Source of the DNA: Pilasporangium apinafurcum
Lineage: Eukaryota; Oomycota; Peronosporomycetes; Pythiales; Pythiaceae
DNA length: 48,862 bases
Direction of reading: 5' to 3'
Assembly (NCBI GenBank): GCA_001600495.1
Contig: BCKE01000105.1
Span: 1-48,862 of the forward strand
Shown here: positions 22,950-34,364 of the stretch, in pieces
How positions within the stretch are numbered: position 1 is the first letter of the stretch
How the letters are laid out: the number at the start of each line of letters is the position of its first letter
Position numbers and translations under genes: made by a program
The notes under the pieces: generated by a model
Databases searched by the model: none
Seen by the model: only the letters and a program-made list of their open reading frames with translations
What the model was told of the DNA's origin: nothing

Positions 22950-23477
22950 GCGTTGTGTCGATCAACAACTTCCACTTTCGAGTAAATGAACAAGAGTAAT
23001 GGGGGAGAAAAAAGAATTATTGATAATATAATTCTACCCTCGTCTGTTGGGCAAATGCAACCAAAGCTAACCTGATTAGCAACACGTTTCCTGTTTTTGC
23101 ATTTTAATTCTAATGGCTGGAGTACAGGTTTACATCATGCAAACTGGGGTGAATACATTGCGGTAGATGCAGCGTATTTCTAATGGTAGTATGCACCAGG
23201 GTTTGATCAATCAATCTCATCGCATTTTTACCATTTCCATGGTATCATCAAGGTTCACTGCGTATTTAATGACCTTTATATATAAATACAGTTTTATAAG
23301 CCTTTCATAAGTAATCAGAAGCAATAGTATGATTAGTGTGGTACACTCTATTTCATCCACGCCTACGCAACGTACGTCTCTGCCCTTCGTTCAGCACATA
23401 CACAAAGTCCCAACATCGTCACGGGAAAACAGAACCGCCAGAAAAGAACGTAACAGCCGTCGCTTTTCCTATCGATC
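22950..23477. other. Intergenic between uS10 and cytochrome b5 reductase
   Basis: About 530 bp with AT-rich 3' UTR sequence near 22950-23300 and no additional gene. The last 150 bp before the reductase start contain TCGTTCAGCACA and CCTATCGATC but no clear TATA-like element. Confidence 0.5.
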
Positions 23478-24368
23478 ATGTGGGCTCTGCTTCGCTTTCC
23501 TAGCGCTCAATTCATGAATCGCGCGGCGCCACTGGCGGCGGTAGCGGTGCTGACGTTCTTCTCTTCTTCTGTGGCACTCGCGCAATGTGAGGCAGAGGAA
23601 AAGAAAGTGGCGCTCAACCCGCAAGAGTTCCGGTCTTTTCGCGTGCGCAAGATCGAGTCCTTGACTCACAACACCAAGCGTATCACGTTCGATTTGCCCA
23701 GTGAAGACCACGAAATGGGACTGACGGTTGCCAGCTGCCTCGTAGCGCGCGGCAAGGTTAACGGCAAGAATATCATTCGGCCGTACACGCCCACGAACCT
23801 GAACGACGAGAAAGGATTCTTGGAATTGGTTGTCAAGGGCTACTCCGCGGGGTTACTCAGCAAGCATATCACCGAATTGCAAGAGGGTGACACGCTCGAC
23901 ATGAAAGGTCCATTTCCGAAATTCAAATACGTGCCGAATCAGTACAATAAGATCGGTATGATCGCTGGTGGATCTGGGTTGACACCTATGTTGCAAGTCG
24001 TCAAGGAGATCTGCCGCAACCCCGCGGACAAGACGGAAGTGGTACTGTTATTTGCGAATGTGACGGAAGAAGATATCATTTTGCGTGAAGAATTGGATGC
24101 ACTGCAGTACCTTTACCCGCAATTCAAAGTCTACCACGTACTGAACAACCCATCGGACGAGTGGAAGGGGTACAAGGGCTTTGTATCCAAGGAAATGATC
24201 GAAGAGCTCATGCCCGAACCTTCGGATGATAATTTGGTATGTGTCTGTGGCCCACCACCGATGATGTATCATGTTTCGGGCGATAAAGCCAAGGACAAAA
24301 GTCAGGGAGAGCTGCAAGGGCTGCTGAAGGAGCTCAAGTACACGTCCAAGCAAGTGTTCAAATTCTAA
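23478..24368 (+). CDS. NADH-cytochrome b5 reductase
   Basis: This flavoenzyme passes electrons from NADH through FAD to cytochrome b5 for lipid and sterol desaturation. It is an intronless 296-residue protein of normal length. An N-terminal hydrophobic segment (about residues 17-36, PLAAVAVLTFFSSSVALAQC) should anchor it, as in Mcr1-type mitochondrial outer-membrane or ER forms. FAD-binding motifs are RPYTPTN and the GYSAGLLSKHI loop; MKGPFPKFKY follows, then the NADH-binding GGSGLTPMLQV and CGPPPMMYHV, ending KQVFKF. The upstream ATG is preferred because it gives the complete anchor; a second ATG lies 12 codons later. It is convergent with XPF, with 182 bp between stop codons. Confidence 0.95.
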   Translation: MWALLRFPSAQFMNRAAPLAAVAVLTFFSSSVALAQCEAEEKKVALNPQEFRSFRVRKIESLTHNTKRITFDLPSEDHEMGLTVASCLVARGKVNGKNIIRPYTPTNLNDEKGFLELVVKGYSAGLLSKHITELQEGDTLDMKGPFPKFKYVPNQYNKIGMIAGGSGLTPMLQVVKEICRNPADKTEVVLLFANVTEEDIILREELDALQYLYPQFKVYHVLNNPSDEWKGYKGFVSKEMIEELMPEPSDDNLVCVCGPPPMMYHVSGDKAKDKSQGELQGLLKELKYTSKQVFKF

Positions 24369-24550
24369 ACCTCTTTACGATAAAGAAGGGTGAACATTTC
24401 CCAAAAGAAGTGGAATGAGATTTTAGATGCATTTTAGTAAGAAACAAGCACCCAACGGAGAAATATCGAGGATTTGTGTCCATGAGAATGAAAACCATAA
24501 CGTTTGTGACTATGATTGAAACTGTTGTCCTTTACATTATATTACGATGG

Positions 24551-27500
24551 CTACAAGCCTGTATTGAAGAAGGCATATAGCTTTTTGGCACATACTTTAC
24601 CGATTAGTTGTGTCATCTCTTCCATTGACATTGCACTGAGCTCAGCGAGGTTGTTCACCTTTTGCAGTACCTGACGGTAGTTGTGGTCATTAATACCCGG
24701 TAATTTTCTCAGCACGTCCATTGGGCTCGTGTTGTAATACGATGTAGCCAGACCTTCTTCCTGTCTCGATGTTAATGATGAGGAAGTAGTATCGTCGGCA
24801 CTTCCAGCATCGACAGCAGAACTACTGGCCCCTATTGCTAAGCCATTGCCCAGCGCTGCAGCTATTTCCATGTCCGGTTCCTCTTGATTCTTCTTGATGA
24901 CTTTGAACAGCTCTACCGTGGCATGAGGTGATCGAGACCAGAGGATGCGTAGTGAGGGGAAATGCAGAATCAAAAGTGTTAGTTTTGAGATGATATTGCT
25001 TGCACTAATCTCGGCGCCAATCTCTGAGGCATCCTGGAGGGAAAACGCCTTGCCTTGCGTGAATTCGATCAGTAACACTGGTATCTGATAGAATCGGCGC
25101 ATGTTTTCTGCCTGATTAAACAACCGCCCGGAGTTCATGGACCCATAAAGATCGCTGATGCTTTTACGTTCGACGCAAATCTGCGGAGACAGAATGTAAT
25201 CGCCAATCTCGAGTGTGATCGGCAACACCATCATCGCTTCTTTATGCAGCATGGATGGCAGTGCACTCCGAAATTCACGTACATCGACGACCACTTTCAC
25301 ACCGGCACGTTGGATCTTAGCACGTCCACCAGTTCGAGTATCCATGCTGTACTCCAGTTGCTGCTGTTTCTGCATCTTCACGTGGAACGGCAGATCGTAG
25401 ATGTTGGCAGGCATCATCAAGTGCGCCTTCTGGTGGATAAGCGCATCGAATGCACGCTTTTCCTTCTGGATTTCGCCCAAATATGTTTGTTGCTCAGCGC
25501 TTTCTTCGTATAACATAAAAAAAATCTCCAATGGCGCTGGGTGGGTGGCATGAAATACTTCTAGCTCACGAATGAACGCCATGTCTGGATCGTATAGCAC
25601 CACACACTGCGGCATGAGATCCTGCAGTAGTGACGCTGCTCCGTATCCGTGCTGCATCGCCTGGTTGTATGTGCACAACACAACTTGGTCCATTGGATCC
25701 ACAAGTTCCATTGACAGATTTGATGTCACAGCTTTCGATTTTGCCCTACTACCTGTATCCTTACCACGGTTGAGCAGTTTTATATTGCTCTCTTTATGGT
25801 CATTATACGCAAGAACAGCTTCCAAATCCTCCATCGACATCCCGAAACTCGATACATCCGCGAACCCTCCGATATCCATCGTTGATATCTCATCTCGTGC
25901 GCGTTTCTTACTCTCTTGAATGGATTTCTTGTCGCTTTTACTTAGAGACTGAAACGAGAATTCATTCGACCGAAACTTCGCTGCTGCCTTCAGTAAAAGC
26001 TGTTGTTCTAATCCAACGGAAGCTAACGCACCTCCTTTCTTCTTGATAGCAGCTTCTTTCTGTAATAAATAGTGACCAAATCGCTTCTTCATCATCTCTT
26101 GTTCACCCATGCAGAAAAATTCACGCAGTTGAGCACATGTGCGTTCGTCTTTCACCATAATGAGAATGTTGGCCCCTCCATTCGCATGTCTATCAACTGA
26201 TTGCTTGCCATTTTCTTCGTTCACTTCATCAATTATCTGCATTAGCGCCTCCCATTTCGGGTTGCCTTCTAGTACCAACTTCAATTCCACCGTGTCCAGT
26301 GTAGGTGCTGACGAAGAAGTTCCGAGTCTTCTCATCTGAATGGGTTTCTTGGTTTTCTTGTCCACTACCTGATACAACCGATCTTTTGCTGCAGCCAGTA
26401 GTCGATCTGCAGCTTCAGTGAACAACCATGGTGATGGGAACCGCTGCTGTCCGCTCATGGTTTGATGGTTCAATAGAAATGAATAATACGAAATGGCATC
26501 ATACCGTGGCAAGTATGACAGCAACTGCCTTAACGTCGTGAGATCTCCTACAAGTTGCTTCGTCTTCATACTGAGCTTGTGCCAGACTGGATCTAATTGG
26601 CGACGGATGTTGCTTGCGAATGACTTAGTTAGCGCTTTGTCCATCGTGAGTTCCGACGCATCCAGCGCTTTTGTGCTACGCTGCAGCTCCTTAATTGTCG
26701 CTTCCAATGCCACCAAAATCGCTTCTTGAATCGTTTTCATCAGTGGTGAGAAGCTCACCTCGATCTCATATACTTGTGGCTGATGCGCCTGTAGACAGGT
26801 GTTGATTCCCACGTGGAAGCGAGGGTAAAGCATCACTTGGCGCACGTACAAATGCTTGAGTATTTGCTCCATTTTGTTAAATCCTGAGGCAAGCGCCACA
26901 GTTTCCTCGGAAAATCCCCTGATGAATCCGTCACGATTGCGTTCACGGTATAATCGGACGATGAAAGCTTCAATGGACGTTTCCGAGACTCGGTGGGCAT
27001 CATTGATAAGTAATCCTGTGATCATCTATAAGTGCAGCAAAAGAATCAAAGCAGCAAAATCAGTCAAGAATAGAAGAAGATGCATTAAAAATGCCCACAA
27101 ACCGTGGAGTCGATGTGGTTATTGAGCATATCGACGACTAGAATGCGGGATGTGGTGAAGAAACACCCGCCATTCTTGTACAACTGCATTCGCTCCTGTG
27201 CGTTGCTCTTGGCGTCGATCACCTGTTGACCAAATAATCCAAAAGTTTATCTATTCAGCCATCATTCGGATGAATTTTCTAGTAGGATAGCAACCTTTGG
27301 AAGGAACTTGCGGTCCAATCCAAGCGATAGAACCAATTGCTGTAGCATGGGGATTTGGTCGTTCGCATTAAGGCAGAGCACGAGATTCTTTGTGGAGCAG
27401 TAGAGTCGTATGAAACATGCCAGTAATCGATGAATACCCAAGCCTTTCGCCATCACCAGCAGCGCATCTTGGTCGTAGAGTTCCTGCATGATCTCTTTCT

Positions 27501-27588
27501 CGTATGGCAGCCATCGTGTCTGTAGCAAAGATGTAGCAGAGACAGGCAACGCAGTAACAGCTTCATTGCCATGGACAGGTGCTGCCAT
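24551..27588 (-). CDS. ERCC4: XPF/ERCC4/Rad1 structure-specific DNA repair nuclease
   Basis: XPF with ERCC1 cuts the 5' side of bubbles in nucleotide-excision repair and trims flaps in crosslink repair and single-strand annealing. Exons 27295-27588, 27103-27222 and 24551-27025 are all phase 0 and give 962 residues. The N-terminus is the degenerate helicase-like domain (LPYEKEIMQEL, then SRILVVDMLNNHI, ITGLLINDAHR). The nuclease domain holds VVVDVREF, GDYILSP at 746-752 and the catalytic VERKS at 756-760. The C-terminal tandem helix-hairpin-helix includes DVLRKLPGINDHNYRQVL. The start is the first ATG (MAAPVHGN) of an otherwise open 5' frame. All catalytic residues looked for are present. Confidence 0.96.
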
Positions 27589-27946
27589 TATCTTCGTTTT
27601 GGGTTGATGACCAAAGTGCAAACTATTGAGAATCGCAATTGCAAATCACATGTTTTTAGGTAAAACAAATACGTTTAATAGTGTAGATGCGAAGATGAAA
27701 AGAGGATTCTTAGTTGATCGATTCACCCACTACTGCTTCGACATCAAAGCATTGATCAACAATTCAGCGATTCTCAGCATGGTCATCTTATGACAACTTT
27801 ATGTTTTCCCTGACCTATCGTTCTTTTCTAGTTTTGGATTAGCATCAAGACAATGCCTAGGAAATGGAGTCTGGCGCACAAACCGCAGTAGCACGTCTAT
27901 TGATGAAGACGATCGGCCGTTCAGTGTAGCGCAAACTGAACATTGT
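27589..27946. other. Intergenic between XPF start and LPP stop
   Basis: About 360 bp between the XPF start codon and the stop codon of the LPP gene, both on the minus strand. I see no gene. It must hold the XPF promoter and the LPP 3' UTR. Confidence 0.45.
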
Positions 27947-29388
27947 TTACTTCGACACTTCACCATTACCATTATTGTTGTCGTCCTCACGTTCTCTCCG
28001 CTGCATATCAACATCAACAACTAGCGTTGGTATTATGTGAGTGAAAATACAAAGCTCTTGAGCCTGTTGCTGTACCTTGCGACGATTGTGGTACTCTTGC
28101 ATTGGTACACCTGCAGAATCCCAACAAAAAATCGAGCCATAGTTGTAGTTGTAGGAAAGTATCGCTGAGACCGCGCCGATGATACTACCAGTCTGTAGAA
28201 AGATTTCACATCAAGGTATGTAACGGTCAGCATTTGGAGCCAAGGCTTCACAGAAGGCAATATCAATCATCTACTCACTACAATATCACTGTAATGATGC
28301 CAGTTGTCCACAGATCGAGTCACTGCCACCCATGTGGCAACCAAAACTGGAATAAAACACCCAAAGAGCTTGGTGACCTTCCGTCCACCTCGTAGTACTG
28401 ATTGACTGCGGTTCTCCGAGTTCAGTCTTGATCGACCGAGCAGATAAAGCTGAATGTAATAAACAGTAACGAGTTAGTGCATATAACTGGAGCTACTCAA
28501 GAGTTTAAAGGCTGTGTAGATACCGTCAGAAGCAACATTGTTGCCCACACGAACGAGGAGTGACCAGATGGAAAGCTCTTTCGTCCTTCTTTCTCCATAT
28601 GCTTGTCTGTACAAAGATTGGTGACGCCATCCCACATCACATCGTATTGCCAGCCACACATATCGTAGAAGCTGGGACGGAATCGACCGGTCATGTTTTT
28701 CATAAATTGCGTCAGCATACGGGCGAGCCCCGTAGAGAGTAGCAGGCTGAGCAGGAAATCACGGGTATCATGTGGGATAATCCGCGCGCGCTTGAAGAGT
28801 GGCATGACAAAGTTGACAGTAAGGTTCACGACAATGGGAGTGAGGCCACTGAACACATACAGTGCCCATAGAGGAACTATAATTACCATGACCCATATTA
28901 GTTGACAGTACAAACAACATATGTGAATTGACTAAGATTAATAGAACAAACCTTGCTCCGGCATCATTTTCAAGTCGATAGTTGGATCGCGAGCCCAGAT
29001 AGAATGCGTTGAATTTAATCGCACTTCAATTCTAGGAATATCACCTGTCAGCCACCATAATCAAATGAGAATGAACACATGTGAAGATTCGATTAGTTTG
29101 GACAAAAGTTGAACCCATTTCAAAGGTTCTTTGGTATATAAGATACATACGTTCATGGACATCAATGAGCGAAAACACCATCGATACACCATACATCAGC
29201 ACTCCACAGCCAAACTCGAGCAAGCGGTAGTGACGGAGGTAATACTGCCAAGCAGTCTCCTTCCGTCGGTAAACTACCGGTCGATCATTGGTTTCTTTAG
29301 CTACTTCTATGCCTTCTTCTGTGAGGTTGAGTTGTTCGTCAGCCGCTGCAGTGGACGTCCGCATGGATGTGTAGTTAGTAGCCATCAT
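27947..29388 (-). CDS. PAP2-type lipid phosphate phosphatase (intact copy)
   Basis: An integral-membrane phosphatase of the PAP2/LPP family that dephosphorylates phosphatidate, diacylglycerol pyrophosphate and related lipids. Exons 29151-29388, 28952-29044, 28524-28876, 28279-28449 and 27947-28192 join to 366 residues with all phases closing. Motif 1 is KNMTGRFRP, motif 2 is SFPSGHSSF and motif 3 is TRSVDNWHHYSD (Arg, His, Asp present). Hydrophobic segments include LLEFGCGVLMYGVSMVFSLI, LYVFSGLTPIVVNLTVNFVM and FIPVLVATWVAV; the tail is acidic and Asn-rich. The inverted repeat ends exactly at the exon 2 3' end (28952), so exons 3-5 are single-copy. It is head-to-head with the APP1-like gene. 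Confidence 0.95.
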
Positions 29389-29477
29389 CAATTTTCAAAA
29401 TAGTGTAAATACTTTATTTAGTGTATCTTCGTCAATTTTTCGTTTTAGGCAGCATCGACGTCATAGTGCACCTGAGA
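29389..29477. promoter_or_regulatory. 89-bp divergent promoter of two phosphatidate phosphatases
   Basis: Only 89 bp separate the start codons of the minus-strand LPP gene (29388) and the plus-strand APP1-like gene (29478). The region must hold both 5' UTRs or both start sites. It is AT-rich in its first half and contains CATAGTGCACCTGAG near the APP1 start. The left-arm copy is 19670-19758. Confidence 0.6.
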
Positions 29478-31642
29478 ATGCGAATGCGGAATTCCACGCG
29501 CACGCTGCTTCTACCACGCCATCCGCCGTCTCACGTGGATAAGCCGCAATCAACGATTGGAAGCAGAAGTTTGCATGAGGTAATGCTTTAGCTTGAGTCT
29601 CCAATTATCCTAGTTTTTATGGTTTTCTTACGAAAATGTGGACGGAATGATGTGCCAGATTCATTGCTGGCATCTGCCATCATGGCAACTTACCAATTCT
29701 GTACGACTACGGCGTAATGTATCGACATGGAAGCTTGCTGCTGGTGGACTTCAACGCAAGTGGAAGGGGATTAAGCAGGTTCCAAGTGCTTTTGTTGTGT
29801 CTGAAAGCACGTTTGGTGGTGCTGATGAAATTACTACTGTAACGATAATTCTGCGTAGCGCACGGCGTGGCGATTCCGAACCTTAAAAGACCAAAACACA
29901 GCGGTGGTTTTCAGCGCTGAAGCACAGAAAGAGAAGGAAATTCACTTTAAGGTAAGATAATGTGGTGTGTTTCGTCAAACTACTATATATACTGACTCGT
30001 GATTACCTGCTGTTGTTGCTGTTGAAAAACTAGCCTGTAAATCGGCGTGCCGATGATCCGTTGGCATGTTATAGCGTGTTAGCAGCTGCATCTGTGGAGA
30101 GCTTAAATGGCATCCTTAGTGCTACGTCGCCTGAAGATTCAAGTCAATTCTGCAAGACCATGACAGGGTTCATGTTGCATTCTTCGCCTCCTTCTATGCG
30201 CGCTAAGGTTTTGGATGTGCTCACTGTCCAAAGACTCCATGAAATCAGGTCCTTGTATCGCTGCGCTTGGTGATATTGTGAGAAGCAACTGACAATTGCT
30301 TGTTTGTTGTATAGTATCACAAACCGTGCAGTGATTATTCGAGCAATCCAGCGGTGTCTGCTCTCGCCGCTGCATACTGAGAAAGCCGTACTACGTAAAG
30401 CTGCCTTTAATGTTCTGCGTGGTACGTACGGAAAGGACCTGTCGATTTTGAAGGAGCAAATCCATGCGAATGAGGAGCAGTTACTGCTGGAGGAAGCAGG
30501 ATTTGAAAAGGGGCAATTGTCACTTACAACAGCTGAGAAATCATTGACCGAAGATGCACCCCACTCGGGCGATCTAAGTTACCTCATCTATAGCAGCAAG
30601 AGTTTGACCGAGGCCGTTCAGGTGATGCAGCATATCGCCATCGAGGCGACGAAAGTGAAAATGGAAGAGCCACAGTTGATCAAAGTCGTGAGCGATATTG
30701 ATGACACATTATACCCAGGGTACATACACATCATGACCATGATTGGTGTTATCTTTTAATAATCATTTTTCTGATTGTGTCCATGAAAACTGGCAGATGG
30801 ATGGATCGACGCTACCCGCTTCATACCCCATACCCAGGAGTCTCTGATCTCTACTCCAGAATATCTCGTGGGCTCATTCCAGAACCCAAGCGTGATCATG
30901 CATCATCACTGATTACATTTCTCACCGCGAGACCACGTGGCTGGCTGAGTGTTGGCCGCTACTTGACGGTACAGCATTTGAAGAGTCTCGGTGTCCCAAA
31001 CGCCACGGTTCTCAATGGTTCGGTGACGGGACTTGTCAGCAGCAAAAAGATCGCCTCGTAAGTCACTTATTGCGTATGCAGCTTTATCTGCTATAAACTA
31101 AACTTGTTCTATGCTGTTCTATTTTGATGACACATAGCATTAAAATGGAGAATTTTACCCGGTTTGCGTCTATCTTTCCGGAGTTTAAGTTTGTTTTCTT
31201 CGGCGATTCTGGTCAGGGTGATGCTCTGCTAGCCTCCAAGCTCTTAGAGGCATTCCCCGAGCAGGTGCTTGGAACGTTTATTCATGATGTGAATCCAGCG
31301 TTCAAGAAAACAGGAGATGGAGTCGAAAAGGCAATCTATGCCAGGTTGGTTTTCTTTGCAAACTTTCATACCATTCTGAGTGCATACATGTGACGAACTG
31401 TGTGTACGCATTCACTGTACAGCCAAGGAGTTCATTTCTTTACAACTTATGCGGGTGCAGCAGTTATTGCATACGAAAAAGGATTGATCTCCGCGTCAGA
31501 TTTGCTAGCGGTGGCCGGATCCGCAGAGAAAGATCTCGAGCAGATTGTCTTCACCGGTCCAAACGCAGAATCCCTCAAACAAGAACGATGGCGAGAACTG
31601 GCGACCGACATGCAGCGAGTAAAGGACCTCCTTCAAGCCTAG
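29478..31642 (+). CDS. APP1-like phosphatidate phosphatase (DUF2183)
   Basis: APP1-family enzymes are Mg-dependent phosphatidate phosphatases linked to membrane traffic and actin in yeast. Exons 29478-29579, 29614-29778, 29859-29951, 30034-30248, 30315-30719, 30797-31057, 31138-31344 and 31423-31642 close in phase to 555 residues. The catalytic DxDxT is VVSDIDDTLYPG; then YPGVSDLYSRI, FLTARPRG and FVFFGDSGQGD complete the APP1 signature. The N-terminal half (about 250 residues) is unassigned. Exon 2 would hit a stop at 29883-29885; an intron ending at GCGTAG (29858) restores the frame, but its donor could be 29779, 29794 or 29797. Intron 1 is only 34 nt (GTAATG to CCTAG). Confidence 0.83.
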
Positions 31643-32034
31643 ATGATATATCAGAAACCATTTCATCGGCATCAAACCATTTCATCGGCATCAAACCAAA
31701 CAACACCACATAGAAAACATTTGTGCATAGCATGTATGTTTATAAAGGGTAGATTTTTAAAGTGATTTGCCGTCAAGAGATCATGCGAGATACCGAAATA
31801 CGAGTACCTCAGGGAGGGCTTTCTGTTTTTCGTTTGGGTCCGAACTGACCAGCAAAAGCTAATCAAGACTAGACAATCGCAGAGTAGCCATCTCCGAAAC
31901 CTGGACTATGAGAACAAGTCTTTGCTGTATACTGTTCCTCACATCCGATCATCCTTCCTTCAGTCCTTTCCATTTTGTATCTCAGTAACTTCTTGAACTT
32001 GTAGTGAGACCACATGAGCGTTGCTCTTGATGCC
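31643..32034. other. Intergenic, tandem 19-bp duplication (copy 2)
   Basis: The unit AAACCATTTCATCGGCATC occurs at 31655-31673 and 31674-31692, with a further 5-base partial copy, starting 13 bases after the APP1-like stop codon. It is probably a replication-slippage product in the 3' UTR. Nothing else is recognised to 32034. Confidence 0.45.
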
Positions 32035-32184
32035 TTGCTTTAACGTCATTGCTTCACATCCGTTCTTGAAGAGAAGAATGGCGCTGAAAAGAGCTCATTG
32101 TGGAGAAATCGAGACAAATTTTTGCTTCTATCGATAGGGATTGCTTCGCTTAAAAAACACGTCAAAGTATATTCTATCGATATG
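32035..32184 (-). mobile_element. Diverged 5' end of an IS607/Fanzor element (copy 2)
   Basis: Mirror of 16963-17112. It reads on the minus strand, away from the better-preserved element that starts near 35202 on the plus strand, so two element heads face each other across the 3-kb SWEET region. Confidence 0.5.
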
Positions 32185-32199
32185 AGAAATGGAGGATGT

Positions 32200-32430
32200 T
32201 GATTATGTGTTTGAAGTTCATCATTTGACGTTTCACAGTTGTAGGAATCTCATTGTATTAGCCAATTATTGTCGCTTATCTATGTATTGTCCAATTAATG
32301 CTCGTAGAGCTGCTGGTGATTGTAGTTGATTAAATGCGAAGGAGGATGTGAGAGGACACATGAATGCGCATGTTGCGACTTTGGATGTCGCTGAATGAAA
32401 GTAGCGACTCTACGATGTCGATATTGACCA
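32200..32430 (-). repeat. LTR-like direct repeat, unit B (copy 2)
   Basis: Mirror of 16717-16947; downstream of the SWEET gene in its transcriptional sense. Confidence 0.75.
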
Positions 32431-32534
32431 CTTTCCCGACATAATGTACTTATGCTTTTCCTATTGATACTGACGGGAAAAGTCATGCACTTTATGTCTA
32501 CTAATAGGAAATAGACACCAGTTGAACCCTCAAC

Positions 32535-33381
32535 CTATGCTTGTTGTAGCACCGACGGCGAGTGGACTGCTTCGTAGGCAATTGGACTCGCCTGCATTGG
32601 CTCGATTTGCAATGAACGCGCACTCTTGATGATACTTCCTTCATCCTGTGCTTCAGACACTGCCATCCTAGTGCGACCTGGTCTGTAGACCCAACACAGC
32701 ATGACTTGCACAAGCGCAAGCGCGACACCGATAACGTTCGGTATCAGGATGTACATATTGTTATCAATAATAGCTGTCCCCACCCAGAATACACTGTTCA
32801 CGAGTGCTACGACGCAAAAAGCAGCAGGCATAGAGACCGCCGATTTCGTTTGGACAACATATTTGACCGTCTCAAGAGGAGACGCATATAAAGCGATGTT
32901 GACCGCCATGGCGATATACCCGGTGATGTCGATAATTTGGTCCTTGTTCTGGTTCGTCACGCCTGACCGAGCTACCACCACATATACAGTGACAATACCC
33001 ACGCCGAGTAAGACACTGCCACAGAGTTTGCGGATGTAGCCGCGTTCAATGGAGTATCGATAGTACACTGCGACGAAAATGACGGCCGCCGTCACACCAT
33101 AAATCGATACTGCCACCAATGGGAACCACTCTCCCGTCTGGCATCCATAGATGCCCCTGGTATGCAAGTAGAAGACAAAGTGTTAGATGTGAGGGCATCG
33201 GGGTAAAGCTTGTAAAATGATTGATGTACCAGAGGTAGCAGTTGCCAAAGATAGAGACAATGGGCAGCACCGAGGTATCTCCGGTGCATTTCGCCTTGTG
33301 AATGTGGTAGATATCTAAACCTGGGCTCACAACCAAACAGAACGAAGAGACCGTTGTAGCTACGTACAGTGCCGTCTCCAT
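32535..33381 (-). CDS. SWEET (MtN3/saliva) sugar transporter (copy 2)
   Basis: Right-arm copy of the gene at 15766-16612, with the same predicted 257-residue protein. The minus-strand exons are 33230-33381 and 32535-33156. Two complete copies within about 17.6 kb would double the dosage of this sugar facilitator if both are expressed. Confidence 0.93.
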
Positions 33382-33791
33382 TACGTCAGAGCTCCGAAGT
33401 TTCAAAGTGAGCAGTAGGTGGTAAGGTGAAGAATGATAGCTACTGATGTCACCCTAGATCCACGTTTCATCGTTCGCCAAGACGCATCCATTAGTGAGCG
33501 ACCAGTTCAATATTTTAGTACTCTTGAGTGATGTCAACATTGGTCGCATAGTTATTTCTTTTCATTGTACGTTTGTTTTGTGATTTTTTTTGTTGATTCT
33601 GACGACTGATAGCCCAGAGGGTCACCCTTTCTTCGCTCGTACGCACGTTCCTACCCTCCTGGGAGCATCCTTGACGGTCACAACTGCATCCACGCATACT
33701 TAGGTCTTCTACTGCATAGAAGCTTCTTACTCCTGAGCTCATGCAGTAAGGAGGTGCTATCTGCGATCTGCAACCACTCGTCTGCGCGCCT

Positions 33792-34046
33792 TGATTGTGT
33801 GTTTGAAGTTCGTTGTTTGACGTTTCACAATTGTTAGAGTCTCATTATATTAGCCAATTATCATCGCTTATATATCTGTTTTATCCAATCAATGATCTTA
33901 TAACCGTTGGCGATTGTGGTTGGATGATTGATTAGACGCGAAGGAAGATGTGAGAACAATGAAACGAGAGGACGCACGAATGCGCATGTTGCGGCTTTGG
34001 ATGTCGCTGAATGAAGGTAGCGGCTCTACGACGTCGATATTGACCA
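33792..34046 (-). repeat. LTR-like direct repeat, unit A (copy 2)
   Basis: Mirror of 15101-15355; lies about 410 bp upstream of the SWEET start codon in its transcriptional sense. Confidence 0.75.
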
Positions 34047-34148
34047 CGCAACGGTAGAGTATATCTATAATTTTCTTGCAAGAGGCTCTGCTTGTCTGGC
34101 TCATCTGACGCCAGCCAAATCTTTTGCACTATAGAATGACAACTAATA

Positions 34149-34364
34149 GTGGTGCCTTTCCGTAGGACGATAGTACATGCAGATTCCGTGTTACCAAACG
34201 CGAGACAGAGTTTATTTGCTGTCACGAATCTCGCCACGCCTCTGGGGATGTATAGTCACGCTCTTCTGCGTGAACCAGAGATAGCGCAAATGGAAAAACC
34301 ACTCTCTGTGGCACAGCTACAAGAATTGTTATCAGCGCCGAGAACAACAACAACACAGAAATAG
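34149..34364 (+). CDS. Possible small gene or exon, unassigned (copy 2)
   Basis: An open frame ending at TAG 34362-34364 with protein-like composition: SLFAVTNLATPLGMYSHALL, then an acidic-to-polar EKPLSVAQLQELLSAPR and a Thr-rich end. The first ATG in frame is at 34248, well inside the frame, and candidate acceptors (CCGTAG, GACAG) precede the better part, so this is probably a terminal exon. No family recognised, and no partner exon upstream is clear. Confidence 0.3.
   Translation: MVPFRRTIVHADSVLPNARQSLFAVTNLATPLGMYSHALLREPEIAQMEKPLSVAQLQELLSAPRTTTTQK

Noticed and set aside
24573-24574. Symmetry centre of the palindrome as a replication origin or hairpin tip
   Set aside because: The centre lies within unique spacer at the 3' end of XPF, with no local dyad; it is only a geometric midpoint.
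29839-29858. A 20-nt GTAACG...GCGTAG intron in the APP1-like gene
   Set aside because: Too short for splicing; the same acceptor with an upstream donor gives a normal 62-80-nt intron.
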